64,000 nt of DNA from CAXBOO01 sp963977425 (GTDB lineage Bacteria > Bacteroidota > Bacteroidia > Flavobacteriales_D > Luteibaculaceae). Under the pieces are notes generated by a model, which saw only the letters and a program-made list of their open reading frames with translations, was not told the DNA's origin and made no database searches. The stretch covers positions 248,001 to 312,000 of the forward strand of contig CAXBOO010000001.1 of the NCBI GenBank assembly GCA_963977425.1, written 5' to 3'. Below, piece by piece: positions 31,908 to 41,131 of the stretch. The position numbers and the translations under genes are program-made. Numbering within the stretch: position 1 is the first letter of the stretch; each line of letters starts with the position of its first letter.

Positions 31908-32852
31908 TTAAGCTTGTGCTAATTTAAGTTTTAGGTTGCTGATCATATCATTGGCCATAGCTTCCAAATTATATTTGGGCGACCAATTCCAATCTTTTTG
32001 TGCTGCGCTATCGTCTATTACTTGTGGCCAAGAGTTGGCAATGCCTTGTCTAAAATCAGGCTCGTAAGAGATGGTAAACTCAGGGATGCTCTTTTTTATA
32101 ATATCGGCTAATTCAGCCGGTGTGAAACTGAAGGCAGCGAAGTTGTACGACGTTTTTACTGTCAAACTTTCTTTTGGAGCCTCCATCAATTCTATTGTAC
32201 CTCTAATGGCGTCGCTCATATACATCATAGGCAAACGCGTTTCTTCATTCAAGAAACAAGTGTGATGTCCTTTTTCAATCGCATCGTAAAATATTTGTAC
32301 GGCATAATCGGTTGTACCACCACCGGGTAAAGTTTTGTAGCTAATTAAACCTGGGTAACGTATGCTGCGAATATCGCAACCATATTTTTCTTTGTAGTAA
32401 GCACACCATTGTTCACCACTTTGTTTTGAAATACCATAAACTGTCGCAGGTTCAATAGTGGTTTCTTGTGGCGTAGGATTTTTTGGCGTGTTATTGCCAA
32501 AAACAGCGATAGAACTCGGGAAAAATAATTTTTCGAATAGACCTTCGCGCTGTGCTTCAAGGACATTGAAAAGACTATCCATATTGAGTGACCACCCTTT
32601 TAAAGGCATTTTCTCTGCTGTGGCAGACAACATAGCAGCCAACAAATAAACTTCGGTGAAGTTTCCTGTTTTTAAAATGCTAAGGAGTTTGTCGTTATCA
32701 AGTATGTCGAGTACCTCAAAAGGGTAATCTGCAGCATCGTTGGGTCTAATGTCTGTAGCAAGTACATTTTCTTTGCCATATTTAGCGGCTAAAGTCTCTC
32801 TGAGTTCGGTTCCGATCTGTCCGGCCGAACCAATAATTAAAGCTCTGTTCAT
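31908..32852 (-). CDS. L-threonine 3-dehydrogenase, epimerase (SDR) type
   Basis: A 314-residue extended short-chain dehydrogenase. The NAD site is GSAGQIGTEL at residues 8-17, the catalytic tyrosine/lysine is in VYGISKQSGEQW and RYPGLISY follows. This set, with PGGGTTDYAVQIFYDA and LPMMYMSDAIRGTIELM, is that of the UDP-galactose epimerase-like threonine dehydrogenases known from Flavobacterium. It would oxidise threonine to 2-amino-3-ketobutyrate; the usual partner kbl is not in this window. TAATTTTG (32895-32888) is a possible -7 box 35 bases upstream. Confidence 0.88.
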   Translation of the reverse strand: MNRALIIGSAGQIGTELRETLAAKYGKENVLATDIRPNDAADYPFEVLDILDNDKLLSILKTGNFTEVYLLAAMLSATAEKMPLKGWSLNMDSLFNVLEAQREGLFEKLFFPSSIAVFGNNTPKNPTPQETTIEPATVYGISKQSGEQWCAYYKEKYGCDIRSIRYPGLISYKTLPGGGTTDYAVQIFYDAIEKGHHTCFLNEETRLPMMYMSDAIRGTIELMEAPKESLTVKTSYNFAAFSFTPAELADIIKKSIPEFTISYEPDFRQGIANSWPQVIDDSAAQKDWNWSPKYNLEAMANDMISNLKLKLAQA

Positions 32853-32956
32853 TATCAGTATTTAATACTTCACTATTAGTCTAAGGTCAAAATTAAACAT
32901 TGTGTTATCGAAATAATGTAAAATAAAAATTTTCCACTATTATTGTTTCAGATTTG

Positions 32957-32964
32957 TAAATTTG
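32957..32964 (+). promoter_or_regulatory. -7 box TAAATTTG before hmgA
   Basis: TAAATTTG lies 16 bases before the hmgA ATG; no -33 match at 18-20 bases. Confidence 0.4.
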
Positions 32965-32980
32965 AACAAAGCGTAACATT

Positions 32981-34141
32981 ATGCCATTTTACTACAAACT
33001 TGGGAATATCCCATCAAAACGCCATACCATTTTCAAAAAAGATGATGGTCAATTGCACTACGAGCAATTGTTTGGCACTGAAGGCTTCCACGGAATGAGC
33101 TCATTGCTCTATCACTTGCATCGTCCTACCATGGTGAAAGATGTTGGCGAAAGCGTGGATATTAGCCCCAAGGCTGCTATCGACAAAAATATAAAATCCA
33201 TTGCCTTAAAAGGATTTAATGTTCCGGCAAAAGAAGATTTTCTTGAAAGTAGAGTGCCAGTGCTTTTCAACAACGATGTATGCATCACTTTAGCAGCGCC
33301 AAAAAAATCGTTAGACAGTTATTTTTACAAGAATGCTGACGAAGACGAGGTTATTTTTGTGCACGAAGGAAGTGGTGAACTAAAAACGCAATTAGGAAAT
33401 ATTCGTTTTGGTAAAGGCGATTATTTGGTAATTCCGCGTGGAATGATCTATCAAATAAGTTTTGATACTGAGGCCAATCGTTTATTTATTGTAGAATCGG
33501 CTAGCCCAGTGCTTACACCAAAAAGATATAGAAATGGCTTTGGACAATTGTTGGAGCATTCTCCTTTTTGCGAGCGCGATTTAAGAGCTCCAGAAAAACT
33601 AGAAGTGTTTGATGAAAAGGGCGATTTCTTGATAAAAATCAAAAAAGAAGGTGTTTTGCATCACGTAATGTATGCTTCACATCCGTTTGATGTTGTTGGA
33701 TGGGATGGTTTCAATTTCCCATACGCTTTCAATATCAAAGATTTTGAACCGATTACTGGTAGAGTTCATCAACCACCTACAGTTCATCAAAATTTTGAAG
33801 CTCACAATTTTGTTATTTGCTCTTTTTGCCCTCGATTGTACGACTACCATCCACAAGCTATTCCAGCACCATACAACCACAGTAATATAGACTCAGACGA
33901 AGTACTGTACTACGTTGACGGTGATTTTATGAGTAGGAATAATATTGAGCGAGGTATGATAACTTTGCATCCTGGTGGAATACCTCACGGACCACACCCT
34001 GGGGCATACGAACGCAGCATTGGAAAAAAAGAAACAGAAGAATTGGCTGTAATGGTAGATACATTCAAGCCACTTAAAGTAACCCAAAATGCATTGGATA
34101 TAATGGATGCGGATTACCATAAAAGTTGGTTGGATCACTGA
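32981..34141 (+). CDS. hmgA: homogentisate 1,2-dioxygenase
   Basis: A 386-residue cupin-type iron dioxygenase opening the ring of homogentisate to maleylacetoacetate. The iron site is visible near the C-terminus: H and E in PYNHSNIDSDEVLYYV, and H in HPGGIPHGPHPG. VGWDGFNFPYAFNIKDFEP is a family signature. It is shorter than the eukaryotic and proteobacterial enzymes (about 430-445), as is common in Bacteroidota. It is followed after 38 bases by hpd, giving two consecutive steps of tyrosine degradation; maiA and fahA are not in the window. Confidence 0.95.
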   Translation: MPFYYKLGNIPSKRHTIFKKDDGQLHYEQLFGTEGFHGMSSLLYHLHRPTMVKDVGESVDISPKAAIDKNIKSIALKGFNVPAKEDFLESRVPVLFNNDVCITLAAPKKSLDSYFYKNADEDEVIFVHEGSGELKTQLGNIRFGKGDYLVIPRGMIYQISFDTEANRLFIVESASPVLTPKRYRNGFGQLLEHSPFCERDLRAPEKLEVFDEKGDFLIKIKKEGVLHHVMYASHPFDVVGWDGFNFPYAFNIKDFEPITGRVHQPPTVHQNFEAHNFVICSFCPRLYDYHPQAIPAPYNHSNIDSDEVLYYVDGDFMSRNNIERGMITLHPGGIPHGPHPGAYERSIGKKETEELAVMVDTFKPLKVTQNALDIMDADYHKSWLDH

Positions 34142-34179
34142 TTCACCCTCATTATATTCAAGTTAAATAAATAAAGATT

Positions 34180-35340
34180 ATGAAAAGCGATTTAAAAAAT
34201 ACAGAATACGGTTTAGAAAAAATATTTGAAGGAGCGCAAGATTTCTTGCCGTTATTGGGTACCGACTATGTAGAGTTTTATGTAGGTAATGCGAAACAAG
34301 CAGCTCACTTTTATAAAACTGCATTTGGATTCCAGTCGTTTGCCTACAAAGGCTTAGAAACAGGTTGTAAAGACTATGCTTCTTACGTATTGAAGCAAGA
34401 TAAAATCCGCATTGTACTTACAACTCCTTTGAATTCAAAGTCACCTTTGAACGACCATATCGTAAAACACGGTGATGGTGTTAAAGTTGTTGCTCTTTGG
34501 GTAGAAGACGCGAAAAAATCTTGGGAAGAAACAACCAAAAGAGGTGCGAAATCATACATGGAGCCAACCGTTGAAAAAGACGAGCATGGTGAAGTTGTAA
34601 GAGCAGGTGTGTACACTTACGGTGAAACAGTTCACATGTTTGTAGAACGCAAAAACTACAACGGTACATTTTTGCCAGGTTACGAAGTTTGGGAATCGGA
34701 TTACAATCCAGAGCCAACAGGATTGAAATTCATTGACCACATGGTAGGAAATGTAGGTTGGAATGAAATGAATGTTTGGGTAAAGTGGTACGAAGATGTA
34801 ATGGGCTTTGTTAACTTCTTGTCGTTCGATGATAAACAAATTCATACTGAATACTCAGCACTAATGAGTAAAGTAATGAGCAATGGTAATGGTCGAATAA
34901 AATTCCCAATCAACGAGCCAGCAGAAGGAAAAAAGAGATCGCAAATTGAAGAGTATTTAGATTTTTACGAAGGTCCAGGAGTACAGCATATAGCCATCGC
35001 TACAGACGACATCATCACTACTGTGTCGCAATTACGATCAAGAGGAATTGAATTTTTATCAACACCTCCAGACGAATATTACAGAGCGGTTCCGGTACGC
35101 TTAGAAGCTCATAACCACGAACTTGCTGAAGATATTGAGAAATTGAAAAGCCTTGGTATTATGATTGACGCAGATGAAGAAGGATATTTGCTTCAAATTT
35201 TCACGAAACCTTTGGAAGATAGACCTACCTTGTTCTTCGAAATCATTCAAAGAATGGGAGCAAGAGGTTTTGGTGCCGGTAATTTCAAAGCTTTGTTTGA
35301 ATCTATAGAAAGAGAGCAAGAAAAAAGAGGTACACTTTAA
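34180..35340 (+). CDS. hpd: 4-hydroxyphenylpyruvate dioxygenase
   Basis: A 386-residue non-heme iron dioxygenase that converts 4-hydroxyphenylpyruvate to homogentisate, the substrate of the gene just upstream. It has two VOC-type domains. The iron ligands are H187 (FIDHMVGNV), H270 (GVQHIAIATDD) and E354 (LFFEIIQRMG). The C-terminal helix GARGFGAGNFKALFE gates the active site in known structures. Likely co-transcribed with hmgA. Confidence 0.96.
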   Translation: MKSDLKNTEYGLEKIFEGAQDFLPLLGTDYVEFYVGNAKQAAHFYKTAFGFQSFAYKGLETGCKDYASYVLKQDKIRIVLTTPLNSKSPLNDHIVKHGDGVKVVALWVEDAKKSWEETTKRGAKSYMEPTVEKDEHGEVVRAGVYTYGETVHMFVERKNYNGTFLPGYEVWESDYNPEPTGLKFIDHMVGNVGWNEMNVWVKWYEDVMGFVNFLSFDDKQIHTEYSALMSKVMSNGNGRIKFPINEPAEGKKRSQIEEYLDFYEGPGVQHIAIATDDIITTVSQLRSRGIEFLSTPPDEYYRAVPVRLEAHNHELAEDIEKLKSLGIMIDADEEGYLLQIFTKPLEDRPTLFFEIIQRMGARGFGAGNFKALFESIEREQEKRGTL

Positions 35341-35378
35341 ATTAAATCAACAACAAACAAAACACAGAACAATCAATT

Positions 35379-35819
35379 ATGATCAAAAAGATTCTTTTAC
35401 TAGCATTAGTTTTTACTACTGCATCAGTTTTCGCTCAAGATGGTGGAAACACTAATTACAGCAACGGATTAGGTTTGCGTGGTGGAAATTACTTTGGGTT
35501 GAGCTACAAATTTGCTAAAAACTCAAATTTTGTTGAAGCTATCTTAACCGACTACGGTAAAGGACTTCAAGTAGCTGCGTTTTACGAAATTCAGGGTAGT
35601 ACAGGTTTAGGTAAATTGGATTGGTACTACGGACCAGGGGTTCACTTCGGATTTAGCGACGACTACATTGCATTAGGTGTTGATGGTGTTGTTGGTCTTG
35701 AAGTTCAAGTTTTCGATTTGCCATTCACGGTAGGTTTGGATGCAATTCCTAGACTTACTCTGATTGAAGATACCGACTTCGATATCCAACTTGGAGCTCA
35801 CATTCGTTATATTTGGTAA
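35379..35819 (+). CDS. small exported beta-barrel-like protein
   Basis: A 146-residue protein with a signal peptide (cleavage after SVFAQ). The mature part alternates hydrophobic and polar residues with many Gly/Tyr (LRGGNYFGLSYKF, GLGKLDWYYGPGVHFGF) and ends in an aromatic residue (HIRYIW), as outer-membrane barrels do. It may be an eight-stranded barrel. It lies 38 bases after hpd and ends at a terminator; no functional link to tyrosine breakdown is evident. Confidence 0.65.
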   Translation: MIKKILLLALVFTTASVFAQDGGNTNYSNGLGLRGGNYFGLSYKFAKNSNFVEAILTDYGKGLQVAAFYEIQGSTGLGKLDWYYGPGVHFGFSDDYIALGVDGVVGLEVQVFDLPFTVGLDAIPRLTLIEDTDFDIQLGAHIRYIW

Positions 35820-35827
35820 CACAAACC

Positions 35828-35858
35828 AAAACCCCAGCTTAACGGTTGGGGTTTTTTT
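35828..35858 (+). terminator. terminator before hemJ
   Basis: AAAACCCCA, 10-base loop, TGGGGTTTT and T-run, 9 bases after the barrel gene stop. It ends only about 9 bases before the hemJ ATG, so hemJ needs read-through or its own very short leader. Confidence 0.85.
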
Positions 35859-35867
35859 ATACCTAAT

Positions 35868-36425
35868 ATGGACATTCAAACTAAATTCAATATCGTAAAG
35901 TCATTGCACCTCGTTTTTATGGTTTCGTGGTTTGCAGCTTTATTTTACATGCCTCGTTTGCTGATATACTATGTAGAAAGCAAAAGCATGGCAGAAGATG
36001 CTAAAAATGTTTTGCAAAAGCAGTATGGCATCATGCAAAAGCGGTTGTGGTATATCATTGGCTGGCCTGCCATGGTACTCACAATAGTATTTGGTGTTTG
36101 GATGTTGGTTTTAAGACCCGTTTTTCTTGAACAAAGCTGGATGCTCATCAAACTAGCTTTTGTTGTGTGTTTGATGTTTTACCATTTCTTCACTCACATG
36201 TTTTATAAAAAACAAAGCAATAGCATATTGGCGTTGTCGTCTTTTCAATTAAGAATGTGGAACGAGGTTGCAACAATTTTGCTTATAGCCATCATATTCA
36301 CTGTTGTGTTTAAAGACGGAATGTCGTGGATATATGGGGTAATAGGTATTGTAGGAGTTGCCGTAGTTTTAGCCTTTTCTGTAAAACGTTATAAGACTTG
36401 GCGAGAAAAAAGCAATACTAAATAA
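35868..36425 (+). CDS. hemJ: protoporphyrinogen IX oxidase HemJ
   Basis: A 185-residue inner-membrane protein with four to five helices. The family motifs are KSLHLVFMVSWFAALFYMPRL at the N-terminus (conserved histidine; split here at SLHLVF and FYMPRL), MQKRLWYIIGWPAM, and WMLIKLAFV with FYHFF. HemJ oxidises protoporphyrinogen to protoporphyrin in heme synthesis in bacteria lacking HemG/HemY. Its end is one base from the convergent SPOR gene's end. ATG 35868 is the only start consistent with the conserved N-terminus. Confidence 0.88.
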   Translation: MDIQTKFNIVKSLHLVFMVSWFAALFYMPRLLIYYVESKSMAEDAKNVLQKQYGIMQKRLWYIIGWPAMVLTIVFGVWMLVLRPVFLEQSWMLIKLAFVVCLMFYHFFTHMFYKKQSNSILALSSFQLRMWNEVATILLIAIIFTVVFKDGMSWIYGVIGIVGVAVVLAFSVKRYKTWREKSNTK

Positions 36426-36426
36426 A

Positions 36427-37383
36427 TTAGAATTTACTCATCCAAGCATTTTTAAACTTGCGGTTTGTGCGCAGTTTTCTCATAGCCTTTAAGGCTTCGG
36501 TTTTGGTGTTGTAACTACCGTATGATACACGGTATAGTCCTTTGAATTCACCCGCTACAATAGCGTTATTATCATTCAGAGAGTTTCTGTACGATTCAGC
36601 ATTTTCCAACGATCTGAAACAACCTACCACCAACAAATGTTGAGTAGATAATTGTTCAATCAAATCAGAATTTTCAACCACTACTTGGCTATCGTCTAAA
36701 GACATTAAGCTGTGAGTGTTAGAAAAATAAGCTTCGGGTAAACTTGGAGTATCCAACATGGCGTCAATATTGATGTTGTCAATACTGTTGGGAGTTTCTA
36801 CACTCTTATAGATGCCTGGAGTATTAAAATTGATGATGGACGCTAAGTTGCCATCAAACGAATTTCCCGCCCAAATAGCACTTGTAAGCAAAGGAATTGC
36901 AATTACAGCTGCCCATTTTAGTTTAGGAGATATAGTAAGGCTACGCACTTTAGACGAATCTTCTTCAACAGGTGAAAGTTTAAAATTGGATAATCCAAAA
37001 TCTTCTTCCAAACCAATGTTCAAAGCCTCGTTAGCTGAAAACGATAAATGTCCGTTATCGTAGTAAAACGATCCCAATTCACCAACCGTTAAAGTTTTAT
37101 TGCTCTTTAATTCGTTTTTGAAAAAATCGATAAAAGTGGTATAAGCATTTTCAGCTTCATCGTACTTTATTCCATTAGCTAGTGCTATGGTGTTGAGTAA
37201 CATACCGTCAGATTGAGTCAGTTTTTTGTTGAAACTAACAAAACGGACTGGAGCTAAAGCTTCACCATTTTCAAGAATTCTAGCATGTTTTCTTTCCACC
37301 ACAAAAGCACCCAAACTAGGCCATACGACACAGTTTTCAGTTTGCAAAAGTTGTTTGGTGGAAGAGTAAATGCTGTTATTCAT
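36427..37383 (-). CDS. HU-like (CCDC81-type) N-domain protein with transmembrane helix and SPOR domain
   Basis: A 318-residue protein. Residues 1-130 resemble the CCDC81-type HU-related domain found in Bacteroidota (VVWPSLGAFVVERK, KLTQSDGMLLNTIA). A membrane helix is at about 157-175 (WAAVIAIPLLTSAIWAG). The C-terminal 70 residues form a SPOR domain (LLVVGCFRSLENAESYRNSL, GLYRVSYGSY), which binds denuded peptidoglycan at division sites. So the HU-like part should be cytoplasmic and the SPOR part periplasmic. TATATTTG (37399-37392) lies 8 bases before the ATG, so the leader would be almost absent. Confidence 0.82.
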   Translation of the reverse strand: MNNSIYSSTKQLLQTENCVVWPSLGAFVVERKHARILENGEALAPVRFVSFNKKLTQSDGMLLNTIALANGIKYDEAENAYTTFIDFFKNELKSNKTLTVGELGSFYYDNGHLSFSANEALNIGLEEDFGLSNFKLSPVEEDSSKVRSLTISPKLKWAAVIAIPLLTSAIWAGNSFDGNLASIINFNTPGIYKSVETPNSIDNINIDAMLDTPSLPEAYFSNTHSLMSLDDSQVVVENSDLIEQLSTQHLLVVGCFRSLENAESYRNSLNDNNAIVAGEFKGLYRVSYGSYNTKTEALKAMRKLRTNRKFKNAWMSKF

Positions 37384-37410
37384 GGTAATGACAAATATAG
37401 AAAAACAGAC

Positions 37411-38154
37411 TTATAGTTTTAGCATGCCCAGAACTCTTTCGATGTCTTCGGGGGTGTCAATGCCGTGAGAATTGTAACTGCTTTCGCCTATAGTGATGGC
37501 GTAACCGTTTTCTATCCAGCGCAATTGCTCCAAACTTTCTGCTTTTTCTAAAGAAGAAACTCGGCATTTTTTTAATTCCGGTATTATTTCACTGCTAAAC
37601 GCATACAATCCGATGTGTTTGTAATACATATGATTGTCGAGTTCCATTTCGGTGATATGGTGCTCGCGACTAAATGGAATAGGGCAGCGGCTAAAGTATA
37701 TGGCTCTTCCAAAGTGATCGCTCACAACTTTTACCACATTGCTGTTTACAAGGTCTTCGCGGTCTTCAATTCTTCTTTTTAAAGTAGCAATATGGGTGTT
37801 TTTATCCTCAAATAGAGAAACGATTTGTTTCAATTGATCGTGGTGAATAAAAGGCTCATCGCCTTGAACATTGACAATGATTTCGTCGGTAAGCCCCAAT
37901 TTTTCTACAGCTTCAAACACTCTTTCAGTACCGCTTTCACACGATTCGGATGTCATTATGCATTCAGCTCCAAAACCTTTTGCCGCTTCCATTATGCGTT
38001 CATCATCGGTAGCGATAATAACTCTATCGATACTTTCTGACTTGCTGCAACGTTCGTAAACGCGCTGTACCATTGGTTTTCCTTTTATGTCGGCAAGGGC
38101 TTTGCCCGGAAATCGTGTAGAGTTATATCTTGCAGGTATTATAGCAATGGCCAT
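37411..38154 (-). CDS. kdsB: 3-deoxy-manno-octulosonate cytidylyltransferase
   Basis: A 247-residue cytosolic enzyme that activates Kdo as CMP-Kdo for lipopolysaccharide core. Signatures: IAIIPARYNSTRFPGKAL, VIIATDDERI, VNVQGDEPFIH, YKHIGLYAF. The start is set at ATG 38154 (MAIAIIPARYN), where the family begins; a longer frame to 38196 adds 14 unlikely residues and would run into dprA. It is divergent from dprA with 7-19 bases between starts, and its -7 box lies inside the dprA reading frame. Confidence 0.95.
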   Translation of the reverse strand: MAIAIIPARYNSTRFPGKALADIKGKPMVQRVYERCSKSESIDRVIIATDDERIMEAAKGFGAECIMTSESCESGTERVFEAVEKLGLTDEIIVNVQGDEPFIHHDQLKQIVSLFEDKNTHIATLKRRIEDREDLVNSNVVKVVSDHFGRAIYFSRCPIPFSREHHITEMELDNHMYYKHIGLYAFSSEIIPELKKCRVSSLEKAESLEQLRWIENGYAITIGESSYNSHGIDTPEDIERVLGMLKL

Positions 38155-38161
38155 AGAAAGT

Positions 38162-39274
38162 ATGAATTTGAAGATGTCAAAGGTAGAAAACCACAATCAA
38201 TTATTAGCTGCTTATCTGCTGACTTTATTGGATGGTATTGGTAGAAGAAAAGCTTACAGAATTTGGCATGAAGCAGATTTGAAAGAACAGTACATGAACT
38301 GTTTTGATCGTAACTTTAAAACCCTTCCTGATTGGGCTAAAGGTTTGAAAACCAGTGATTTTATTGATTCAAAAAACCTATCCGAAAACATAATAAACGA
38401 ACACATAAACCATCAATGCAATGTTTTGCTTATAGGATCTGATTATTATCCCAGCGCCCTAAGTCAAGTAGTAGATGCTCCATTGGTACTGTTTTCTAAA
38501 GGAAACGTGCAGCAGTACAACGATAAAAATATTGCAGTTGTAGGAACGCGTACGCCAAGTTCTTACGGCAGAGACAATGCTATATTGAGTGCACGGTATT
38601 TTGCCGAACACAATATCAATGTAGTGAGTGGCTATGCATACGGTATAGATATAGAAGCGCACAAAGCAGCAATTTCAGTTGGGGGAACAACTACGGCTGT
38701 TTTGGGATCTGGATTGGGCAATTTGTATCCTAAACAGCATCAAAAATATGCAGAACAAATAATGGAACAGGGTAGTTTCTTAAGTGAATTGCCTTATAAT
38801 GCATTACCCGATAGAATGAATTTTCCTTCGCGCAATAGACTGGTTGCCGCTATGAGCAGTGCTACATTGGTGGTAGAATCTAAAGTAAAGGGTGGGTCAT
38901 TGATAACAGCCAAATTGGCATTTGATTACAACAAAGAAGTGTTTGTATATCCCGGAGAAATAAATGATGAAAATTATACCGGAAATCATGCATTGATTCA
39001 ACGTCAAATGGCACAATTGGCAACATCGCCAAAGTATATATTAGAACAATTGGGGTGGAATTCAGAAGCTAAAGCAATGTCGCATAAGCCTATTGAAGTC
39101 GCAAAACATTTGAATGCAGTGTATAAAAGTGTGCTAAACAGCCCAAAAATCGATATTCATCAGTTAGCAGAACTTCACGATGAACCCTTTGGTAATTTGC
39201 AATTGAAACTCACAGAGCTAGAATTGATGGGAGCTATAGTGAGTTTGCCTGGGAATTCTTTTCGAGCAAAATAG
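38162..39274 (+). CDS. dprA: DNA-processing protein DprA
   Basis: About 370 residues. A short helical N-domain, then the Rossmann-fold DNA_processg_A domain: VAVVGTRTPSSYG, SGYAYGIDIEAHKAA, TTAVLGSGLGNLYP, FPSRNRLVAAMS, GSLITAKLAFDY. The C-terminal 60 residues form the winged-helix DprA_WH domain. DprA loads RecA on incoming single-stranded DNA in natural transformation. Start ATG 38162 or ATG 38174; both lie just after the divergent kdsB start. Other transformation genes are not in the window. Confidence 0.93.
   Translation: MNLKMSKVENHNQLLAAYLLTLLDGIGRRKAYRIWHEADLKEQYMNCFDRNFKTLPDWAKGLKTSDFIDSKNLSENIINEHINHQCNVLLIGSDYYPSALSQVVDAPLVLFSKGNVQQYNDKNIAVVGTRTPSSYGRDNAILSARYFAEHNINVVSGYAYGIDIEAHKAAISVGGTTTAVLGSGLGNLYPKQHQKYAEQIMEQGSFLSELPYNALPDRMNFPSRNRLVAAMSSATLVVESKVKGGSLITAKLAFDYNKEVFVYPGEINDENYTGNHALIQRQMAQLATSPKYILEQLGWNSEAKAMSHKPIEVAKHLNAVYKSVLNSPKIDIHQLAELHDEPFGNLQLKLTELELMGAIVSLPGNSFRAK
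38178..38185 (-). promoter_or_regulatory. -7 box TACCTTTG of kdsB, inside dprA
   Basis: On the minus strand TACCTTTG lies 23 bases before the kdsB ATG. It falls within the first codons of dprA. Confidence 0.5.
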
Positions 39275-39278
39275 GCGT

Positions 39279-39308
39279 TTTGCAGAGTAGTTAAAAAAAG
39301 TAACTTTG
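39279..39308 (+). promoter_or_regulatory. gdhA promoter (TTTG-N18-TAACTTTG)
   Basis: TTTG at 39279-39282, 18 bases, TAACTTTG at 39301-39308, then 22 bases to the ATG. Confidence 0.65.
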
Positions 39309-39330
39309 GCGAATATCTTTCATTAACGTT

Positions 39331-40680
39331 ATGTCAAAGTATCAAACGCAGATTGATGCATTTATGGAGACCGTAAAATCAAGAAACGGTCACGAAACTG
39401 AATTTTTGCAAGCTGTATACGAGGTTGCTGAAACAGTTATTCCTTTCATCGAAGAAAATCCAACTTACAAAAATGCTATGCTACTTGAGCGCATGGTAGA
39501 GGCGGAAAGAGTATTAATGTTCCGTGTTCCATGGACAGATGATAAAGGTAATACTCAAGTAAATAGAGGATACCGAATCGAAATGAACTCAGCAATAGGA
39601 CCTTATAAAGGTGGGTTGCGTTTTCACCCTTCGGTTAACTTATCGATATTGAAATTCTTGGCTTTTGAGCAAGTGTTCAAAAACTCGCTAACTACATTGC
39701 CTATGGGTGGTGGAAAAGGTGGTTCTGATTTTGATCCGAAAGGAAAATCAGACAACGAAGTGATGCGTTTTTGCCAAAGTTTTATGACAGAACTTTGCCG
39801 TCATATCGGACCTAATACAGATGTGCCTGCTGGTGACATAGGTGTTGGTGGACGTGAGATTGGTTACATGTTTGGTCAATACAAACGTATTCGCAACGAA
39901 TTTACGGGTGTACTTACAGGTAAAGGAATGTCATTTGGTGGTTCTTTGATTCGTCCAGAAGCTACAGGTTACGGTAACGTATACTTTGCTGAAGAGATGT
40001 TGAAAACGAAGAATGATTCTTTCAAAGGCAAAACGGTTGTTATATCTGGTTCAGGAAACGTAGCGCAATATGCTTTAGAGAAAGCCATTCATTTAGGCGC
40101 TAAAGTGGTTACAGTTTCAGATTCTTCAGGATACGTGCATAGAGCTGCTGGATTCCATTCAGAGCACTTAGCGGCTATTATGGAGTTGAAAAACGTGAAA
40201 CGTGGTAGAATTTCTGAATTGGTTTCTCAATTTAGCGACATTGAATTCGTTGAAGGACAAAAACCATGGAGCGTAAAATGTGATATCGCACTTCCTTGTG
40301 CAACTCAAAATGAGTTGAATGGAGAAGATGCTGCTACTTTGTTAGCGAATGGATGTATGTGTGTTTCTGAAGGAGCCAACATGCCGTCTACTCCTGAAGC
40401 AATTGAAGCGTTTGATAATGCTAAAATATTATTTGCTCCAGGTAAAGCTTCTAACGCAGGTGGTGTTGCTACTTCTGGTTTAGAAATGAGTCAAAACTCT
40501 TTGCGTTTCAACTGGACACGTGAAGAAGTAGATGCTAAATTGCATGGTATTATGAAAGACATTCACAAAGCGTGCGAAAAGTACGGTCGTGAAGGTGACT
40601 ACGTAAACTATGTAAAAGGTGCAAACGTTGCAGGATTTGTAAAAGTTGCTGACGCTATGTTGGCTCAAGGTGTAGTATAA
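39331..40680 (+). CDS. gdhA: glutamate dehydrogenase, hexameric NADP type
   Basis: A 449-residue enzyme interconverting 2-oxoglutarate plus ammonia with glutamate. The conserved block is GPYKGGLRFHPSVNLS, then LPMGGGKGGSDFDPKGKSD with the catalytic lysine, and DVPAGDIGVGGREIGYMFG. The nucleotide site is VVISGSGNVAQYALEKA near residue 238. Length matches the NADP-specific group used for ammonia assimilation. It has its own promoter and strong terminator. Confidence 0.97.
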   Translation: MSKYQTQIDAFMETVKSRNGHETEFLQAVYEVAETVIPFIEENPTYKNAMLLERMVEAERVLMFRVPWTDDKGNTQVNRGYRIEMNSAIGPYKGGLRFHPSVNLSILKFLAFEQVFKNSLTTLPMGGGKGGSDFDPKGKSDNEVMRFCQSFMTELCRHIGPNTDVPAGDIGVGGREIGYMFGQYKRIRNEFTGVLTGKGMSFGGSLIRPEATGYGNVYFAEEMLKTKNDSFKGKTVVISGSGNVAQYALEKAIHLGAKVVTVSDSSGYVHRAAGFHSEHLAAIMELKNVKRGRISELVSQFSDIEFVEGQKPWSVKCDIALPCATQNELNGEDAATLLANGCMCVSEGANMPSTPEAIEAFDNAKILFAPGKASNAGGVATSGLEMSQNSLRFNWTREEVDAKLHGIMKDIHKACEKYGREGDYVNYVKGANVAGFVKVADAMLAQGVV

Positions 40681-40699
40681 TTACACAATTCATATTTTT

Positions 40700-40727
40700 A
40701 AAAGGAGGGCTTTGTCCTCCTTTTTTT
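40700..40727 (+). terminator. terminator after gdhA
   Basis: AAAAGGAGG, 7-base loop, CCTCCTTTT and T-run, 20 bases after the stop. Confidence 0.88.
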
Positions 40728-40791
40728 ATGCCTTTTTTTGAGATATGAAGGGTATGTAACCTAAGTCACTTTTTTAAGTTGACCTTAACCG

Positions 40792-40799
40792 TAGTTTTG
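40792..40799 (+). promoter_or_regulatory. -7 box TAGTTTTG before the rhodanese gene
   Basis: TAGTTTTG lies 20 bases before ATG 40820. No -33 match. Confidence 0.5.
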
Positions 40800-40819
40800 A
40801 ATCATCAAACAAATTAATT

Positions 40820-41131
40820 ATGGGATTTTTAAGTGCATTATTAGGCGGAAGCAACAACAATGAAGCCGTAAAAGAAATGATAGCCAAAAAGGCAATTGTA
40901 ATTGACGTACGCTCACCTGGTGAATTTCAAGGCGGGCATGTAGCTGGATCAATCAATATTCCTTTGCAAACTATTTCAGGAAAAGTAGACGAGTTGAAAG
41001 CTAAAAATAAACCTTTGGTCCTATGCTGTGCCAGTGGCAATAGAAGTGGTCAGGCCGAGAGAGTATTGAAAAATGCAGGTCTAGAGTGCATCAATGGAGG
41101 AAGTTGGATGAATGTAAATTCTTGCGTGTGA
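40820..41131 (+). CDS. single-domain rhodanese-like protein
   Basis: A 103-residue cytosolic protein with one rhodanese domain. IVIDVRSPGEFQGGHVAGSIN is the first signature (split at IVIDVRSPGEF), and the active loop is CC-ASGNR-S with catalytic C70 and R75. It could carry sulfane sulfur, but the partner is unknown. The stop overlaps the GTG start of the next gene (GTGA), so translation is coupled. Confidence 0.9.
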   Translation: MGFLSALLGGSNNNEAVKEMIAKKAIVIDVRSPGEFQGGHVAGSINIPLQTISGKVDELKAKNKPLVLCCASGNRSGQAERVLKNAGLECINGGSWMNVNSCV

